From NCBI GenBank assembly GCA_012959395.1, contig DUDG01000042.1, forward strand, positions 1-57,749: a stretch of DNA of 57,749 nt, given 5' to 3'. This document shows, piece by piece, positions 53,780-57,749 of this stretch. This DNA comes from Flavobacteriaceae bacterium. Its GTDB lineage: Bacteria; Bacteroidota; Bacteroidia; Flavobacteriales; Flavobacteriaceae. The notes beneath the pieces are model-generated. The model was not told where the DNA came from and searched no databases. It saw only the letters and a list, made by a program, of their open reading frames with translations. A program made the translations under genes and the position numbers. Numbering within the stretch: position 1 is the first letter of the stretch; every line of letters begins with the position of its first letter.

Positions 53780-54880
53780 ATGAATCGATATTTATTATTA
53801 ATTATTTTCACTTTGATAGTGTTTGGATGTGATTCTAAAAAGACTCTCAAAGTTGATTTAAATAATGATATTGTTAATCCAAAGACCTATGTTGTTTATA
53901 AAACTACTAATTCAATTATAGTTGATGGAAAAGACGATGAAGCAGACTGGCTTAATACACAATTTAGCGATGATTTTATAGATATTGAAGGTTTTAAAAC
54001 GCCGAATAAGAAAACAAATGTAAAAATGCTATGGGATCACAAATATTTATACATTTTTGCAAAATTAGAAGAAGATCATATATGGGGTGATATAATAAAA
54101 AGAGATGATGTAATATTTCACAATAATGACTTTGAAATATTCATTAGTCCTTCAAATAATACTCATAATTATGGTGAAGTTGAAATCAATGCCTTAGGAA
54201 CTATTTGGGATTTATTTTTAAACAAACCATACAGGCTTGGTGGAGAACCTAATAGCGAATGGGATTTAGATAGTTTAAAGTCTGCGGTTTCTTATAATGG
54301 AACATTAAATGACTCTAGTGATATAGATAAATATTGGTCTGTAGAGTTAGCCATCCCTTTAGAATCTTATGCTCTGTTAAAAGATAAACCAAAAACAATT
54401 CCTATAGATGGTGAACAATGGAGAATTAATTTTTCTAGAGTTCAATGGGATTATGAATTGTCAAACGGCAAGTACTCGAGAAAAAAAGAAGATGGCAAGT
54501 TTTTACCTGAATACAACTGGGTTTGGTCTAGTCAAGGAGAAGTTAATATGCACATGCCTGAGAATTGGGGATATATTCAGTTTTCAGACAATAATAATAG
54601 CTCAAAAATAGAATTCAAGCATAAGGGAGATGTGTTAAGTGAACAAATAATTTATTCATTATTTAGAAAAATTGCATTTAAGGATTTAAAAAATTTAAAA
54701 GATTTAAATTCTGGAACAGAAATATATTTTAAACCTATTGAAATAAATGATAAAATAATTAATATCAAATTCTTAAAAACGCACTCAGGCTTTAATCTAA
54801 AAGCTAATAATAAAAATATAGAATATACAATTAATGAGAATGGATTATTAAATGAAATGATTATTAATAAAAATAAATAA
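53780..54880 (+). CDS. CBM9-like carbohydrate-binding lipoprotein
   Basis: Lipoprotein of 366 residues with Cys17 in IVFGCDS. The bulk (about 40-275) resembles the family-9-like carbohydrate-binding domain: IIVDGKDDEADWLNTQFSDDF, VKMLWDHKYLYIFAKLEEDHIWG, FHNNDFEIFISPSNN, and the C-terminal EQWRINFSRVQWDYE and WGYIQFSD. No catalytic motif is visible. The gene heads a plus-strand operon with a GHL10-like protein, GH29 and sulfatase, so it probably holds the same glycan at the cell surface. Its stop shares one base with the next start. Confidence 0.8.
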   Translation: MNRYLLLIIFTLIVFGCDSKKTLKVDLNNDIVNPKTYVVYKTTNSIIVDGKDDEADWLNTQFSDDFIDIEGFKTPNKKTNVKMLWDHKYLYIFAKLEEDHIWGDIIKRDDVIFHNNDFEIFISPSNNTHNYGEVEINALGTIWDLFLNKPYRLGGEPNSEWDLDSLKSAVSYNGTLNDSSDIDKYWSVELAIPLESYALLKDKPKTIPIDGEQWRINFSRVQWDYELSNGKYSRKKEDGKFLPEYNWVWSSQGEVNMHMPENWGYIQFSDNNNSSKIEFKHKGDVLSEQIIYSLFRKIAFKDLKNLKDLNSGTEIYFKPIEINDKIINIKFLKTHSGFNLKANNKNIEYTINENGLLNEMIINKNK

Positions 54881-55950
54881 TGAAAAAAACATTTTTAACT
54901 ATACTATCAATTTTAGTAATATCATGTAATAGTGAGAAAAAATTAGTTGATGAAAATTTCACTTTTAGTACTTGGACTCATGGAGGGAAAGAGTTTAATA
55001 AAGAAATCTGGAAGAAAAAAATAAATTACTATGATTCTTTAGGAATTAGCGAAATATTAGTTAGTGGTTCTTCTGAAGTATTAGAAAAAATAATTCCATT
55101 AGCTAATAAAAAAAACATTAAAGTTCATGGGTGGATGTGGACCTTAAATCGTCCTGGGGATACTATTGCTAACAAAAACCCTGACTGGTATGCAGTTAAT
55201 AGAAATGGAGACAATTCTCTAGATTACAGAGCCTATGTTGATTATTATCAATGGCTAAGCCCATTTCATCCCGAAGCTAGAAATCATATCATTAATAATG
55301 CTAAAAAAATAATGAGCGTTAAAGGTTTAGCGTCTGTACATTTAGACTATGTTAGATATCCAGATGTGATATTAGGAGCCGATTTACAACCAAAATATAA
55401 TATTGTTCAGGAAACGGAAATGCCTGAATATGATTATGGCTACCACACTATTGCTAGAAAAAAATTTAAAGAAATATTTAACAAAGATCCTATTGATTTT
55501 AAGAATCCTGAATTATCAACTGAATGGAGACAATTCAGATTAAATGCGGTAACAACTCTAGTAAATGAAATTATCGAAATTGCTCATTCAAAAAACAAAA
55601 AAGTCACTGCTGCAGTTTTTCCTTTTCCAGAAATGTCTAGGCAAATGGTTAGACAAGCTTGGGATGATTGGAATCTAGATGCTGCTTACCCAATGTTATA
55701 TCAAAATTTTTACAGAGAAAATATAAATTGGATAGGATTTACAACAAAACAAAGTGTAAATGATGTTGATTTTCCAATATTTTCAGGACTTTTTTCTCCA
55801 GCACTTAGAAAGGCTGAAGATTTAGAAAATGCAATTAGAATTTCTAAAGAGAATGGTGCTAGCGGAATTTCTATATTTACAGCTGATGGTCTAAACAAAG
55901 AACAACAAGCAGTTTTTGTAAAGCTTAAAGAAAATTTATTTAAAAAATAA
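54880..55950 (+). CDS. GHL10-like (COG1649/YddW type) putative glycoside hydrolase lipoprotein
   Basis: The protein has 356 residues, with lipobox Cys16 (VISC). It shows a TIM-barrel pattern of the glycosyl-hydrolase-like 10 family: IKVHGWMWTLNRPG, DYYQWLSPFHPEARNHIINNAKKI, VHLDYVRYPD with the likely catalytic Asp, KKVTAAVFPFP, WDDWNLDAAYPMLYQNFY and GISIFTADGL. Proteins of this group cut peptidoglycan or other glycans; the present target is inferred to be that of the surrounding GH29 and sulfatase. Translationally coupled to the CBM9-like gene. Confidence 0.8.
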   Translation: MKKTFLTILSILVISCNSEKKLVDENFTFSTWTHGGKEFNKEIWKKKINYYDSLGISEILVSGSSEVLEKIIPLANKKNIKVHGWMWTLNRPGDTIANKNPDWYAVNRNGDNSLDYRAYVDYYQWLSPFHPEARNHIINNAKKIMSVKGLASVHLDYVRYPDVILGADLQPKYNIVQETEMPEYDYGYHTIARKKFKEIFNKDPIDFKNPELSTEWRQFRLNAVTTLVNEIIEIAHSKNKKVTAAVFPFPEMSRQMVRQAWDDWNLDAAYPMLYQNFYRENINWIGFTTKQSVNDVDFPIFSGLFSPALRKAEDLENAIRISKENGASGISIFTADGLNKEQQAVFVKLKENLFKK

Positions 55951-55962
55951 ACAAATTATTAC

Positions 55963-57306
55963 ATGAAAATAAAAATATTTTTATTGTTGATAGTTTCTCC
56001 ATTCCTTATTCAAAGTCAAGGAATTGAAGAAATTTCTAGTTCAAATTCTAATGATAAAATGTTATGGTTTGAAGAGGCTAAACTTGGGATTTTTATACAC
56101 TGGGGAATATATTCTGTAAACGGAATCAGTGAATCTTGGTCTTTTTATAATGGTTACATTTCTCACCATGATTATATGAAACAGCTAAAAGGTTTTACCG
56201 CTAATAATTTTGATCCTAAAAAATGGTCTAATTTAATTGAAGAAAGTGGAGCGAAATATACTGTTATTACAACAAAACATCATGATGGTTTTGCACTTTG
56301 GGATTCTAAATATGGTAATTTAAATTCTTATAAAAGTAGCACCTCAAAAAAAGATTTATTAAGTCCATTTATAAGAGAAATAAGATCTAAAGGAATTAAA
56401 TTGGGATTATACTATTCTCTTCCTGACTGGTCCTACAAAGACTACACACATCATACAAACAAAATAAAACGTTATAATATTCAAGAAAATCCCAAAAGAT
56501 GGAATAGATTTTTAAAATATAGAGACGGACAACTAAAAGAATTAAAAACAAGATATAATCCAGATTTATGGTGGTTTGATGGTGATTGGGAACACAATGC
56601 AGTTGAGTGGAAAATTATTGAATTAAAAAATATATTGAAAAAAAATAGTCCTAATGTGATTTTCAATTCTAGATTAAATGGACTTGGGGATTATGAAACA
56701 CCTGAAATTGGTATTCCAGTTTTTAGACCAAATGCTAAATATTGGGAACTATGTGTAACTATAAATGATTCTTGGGGATATCAGCAAAACGATAATAATT
56801 ATAAAACTCCTATGCAAGTCATTGATCTTTTTGTTGATTCATTAAGTAAAGGAGGAAATCTTTTACTAAACATCAGCCCCAAAGAAGATGGAAGTATTCC
56901 AGAAAAACAAGTTGAAGTATTAAAAGAATTAGGAAAATGGACAAAAAAACATAGCTCAGCAATTTATAAAACAGAAAGAGGGATTCCATATGAGCATTTT
57001 TATGGCCCATCAACACTGAGTAAAGATAAAAAAACATTATTTCTTTATGTAAGAGATTTACCTAAAGACAATAATATTATTTTAAAAGGAGTTTCAACTA
57101 AAATCAATCGAGCTTATATAGTTGGAAATGGCACTGTTTTAAATCAACAAGTATTATGTAAGGTATATTGGAATAAGTATCCAGGAATTACATATATCGA
57201 AGTTCCTAAACAAACAATTGACAAATATTATACAGTAATTGCATTAGTTTTAGATGACACCATTAATTTATATAAAGAAAAAGTAGGAGCTATAGAAAAT
57301 AATTAA
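55963..57306 (+). CDS. GH29 alpha-L-fucosidase, exported
   Basis: Retaining fucosidase of 447 residues with a signal peptide (cleavage near QSQG, about 20). GH29 motifs are WFEEAKLGIFIHWGIYSVNG, AKYTVITTKHHDGFALWDS, GIKLGLYYSLPDW and PDLWWFDGDW, where Asp206 is the likely nucleophile. DLFVDSLSKGGNLLLNISPKEDGSIP is the end of the barrel, followed by a short beta domain. It lies 12 bases after the GHL10-like gene. With GH95 at 44.7 kb it gives two mechanistically different fucosidases in the region. Confidence 0.94.
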   Translation: MKIKIFLLLIVSPFLIQSQGIEEISSSNSNDKMLWFEEAKLGIFIHWGIYSVNGISESWSFYNGYISHHDYMKQLKGFTANNFDPKKWSNLIEESGAKYTVITTKHHDGFALWDSKYGNLNSYKSSTSKKDLLSPFIREIRSKGIKLGLYYSLPDWSYKDYTHHTNKIKRYNIQENPKRWNRFLKYRDGQLKELKTRYNPDLWWFDGDWEHNAVEWKIIELKNILKKNSPNVIFNSRLNGLGDYETPEIGIPVFRPNAKYWELCVTINDSWGYQQNDNNYKTPMQVIDLFVDSLSKGGNLLLNISPKEDGSIPEKQVEVLKELGKWTKKHSSAIYKTERGIPYEHFYGPSTLSKDKKTLFLYVRDLPKDNNIILKGVSTKINRAYIVGNGTVLNQQVLCKVYWNKYPGITYIEVPKQTIDKYYTVIALVLDDTINLYKEKVGAIENN

Positions 57307-57331
57307 ATAATAAAAATTTAACCAAATTAAA

Positions 57332-57749
57332 ATGAATAGAAATCAAATCAATCTCCTATTTTTATCACTTCTAATTTTGGCAGGATGTTCTTCCACTAAA
57401 AAAGAAAAGGATGTTGAAATCAAAAGTCCCAACGTGATTTTCATTGCCATTGACGACTTACGATCAGAATTGGGCTGCTACGGAAACGAAGTAATTCAAA
57501 CCATAAATTTGGATAAACTGGCATCCTCTGGTACAGCCTTTACCAATCACTTTGTACAAGTGCCTACTTGCGGTGCATCACGCTTTAGTTTGCTTACTGG
57601 TCGAAGACCAACTAAAATAGCGCATCTCCAAAACGACGCCATTGAAAAAGAAATCTCTGATCTACCTGAAAGTGAAACGCCTGAATCATTTGTTCATCAC
57701 TTGCGAAGAAATGGCTACTACACTGTAGGTATCGGAAAAATCAGTCATT
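57332..57749 (+). CDS. Sulfatase (FGly type, S1 family), N-terminal part cut by window edge
   Basis: The frame starts at an ATG at 57332, 25 bases after GH29, and runs off the right edge; 139 codons are visible. A lipoprotein signal ends at Cys19 (LILAGC). NVIFIAIDDLRSELGCYGN supplies the metal-binding Asp41-Asp42, and VPTCGASRFSLLTGRRP carries the sulfatase motif C-x-A-x-R, with Cys80 to be converted to formylglycine. The sequence resembles iduronate-2-sulfatase-like enzymes (S1_7 type), though the subfamily is a guess. G+C is higher than in GH29 (about 40% versus 28% in sampled lines). Confidence 0.92.
   Translation, partial: MNRNQINLLFLSLLILAGCSSTKKEKDVEIKSPNVIFIAIDDLRSELGCYGNEVIQTINLDKLASSGTAFTNHFVQVPTCGASRFSLLTGRRPTKIAHLQNDAIEKEISDLPESETPESFVHHLRRNGYYTVGIGKISH

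Noticed and set aside
1-57749. CRISPR arrays, phage structural genes, toxin-antitoxin or defence systems.
   Set aside because: No regularly spaced repeats, cas genes, phage proteins or recognisable defence motifs were seen on either strand.

Overview
The window reads as the chromosome of a marine-type member of the Bacteroidota, most likely Flavobacteriia. This rests on very A+T-rich DNA, TAnnTTTG-type -7 promoter boxes, short A-rich leaders without strong Shine-Dalgarno sites, frequent TTG and GTG starts, an ArgF'-type transcarbamylase inside the arginine operon, and many Cys-lipoproteins next to carbohydrate-active enzymes. I could not name the species.

Left part, 1-39.2 kb, is dense core genome. 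It holds a cut ytxJ/brxC, smpB, pcm, a Gfo/Idh/MocA oxidoreductase, yggS, an exonuclease/GIY-YIG fusion, miaA, purC, phoH, a SAM hydrolase and dnaN. Next come a minus-strand ilvD-ilvB-ilvN-ilvC operon, an aldehyde dehydrogenase, a nitroreductase, and a minus-strand pabB/tilS/dsbD run. The arginine operon follows: GNAT-argG-argC-(proC stub)-argD-argF'-argB-argE-argH. After it are lpd, nhaC, ftsK-lolA-lptF/G, ribB(A) and a TSUP permease.

Both amino-acid operons appear to carry leader-peptide attenuators that are too short for ordinary gene calling. The ilv leader encodes a 10-residue peptide with Ile-Leu-Leu codons that runs into a perfect rho-independent terminator. The arg leader encodes a 28-residue peptide with an Arg-Arg-Ala-Arg cluster written in CGT/CGC codons, followed at once by hairpins. 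The arginine operon also keeps only the first 29 codons of a proC gene, and its transcarbamylase has the residue expected for N-succinylornithine rather than N-acetylornithine.

Right part, 39.3-57.7 kb, starts at a tRNA-Ser(UGA) and is accessory. Genes between 39.5 and 43.6 kb are visibly richer in G+C than the rest. A 22-bp imperfect direct repeat with recombinase-site-like symmetry lies just after the tRNA and again at 47.1 kb. The region holds a lipoprotein of unknown glycosidase-like family, an epoxide-hydrolase-like enzyme, an AhpD-like protein, a DUF1295 membrane protein and a GH95 fucosidase. Then come a class V PLP enzyme with a DgcA/DgcN-type D-glutamate pair, galM, a secreted nuclease-like protein with a GH18 enzyme, and a CBM9-like/GHL10-like/GH29/sulfatase string. 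Together these suggest uptake and stripping of fucose-containing, probably sulfated, polysaccharide and of D-amino-acid material. No SusC/SusD pair is inside the window. Only one non-coding stretch exceeds 300 bases (39225-39540), and it contains the tRNA, its promoter and terminator, and the first repeat.
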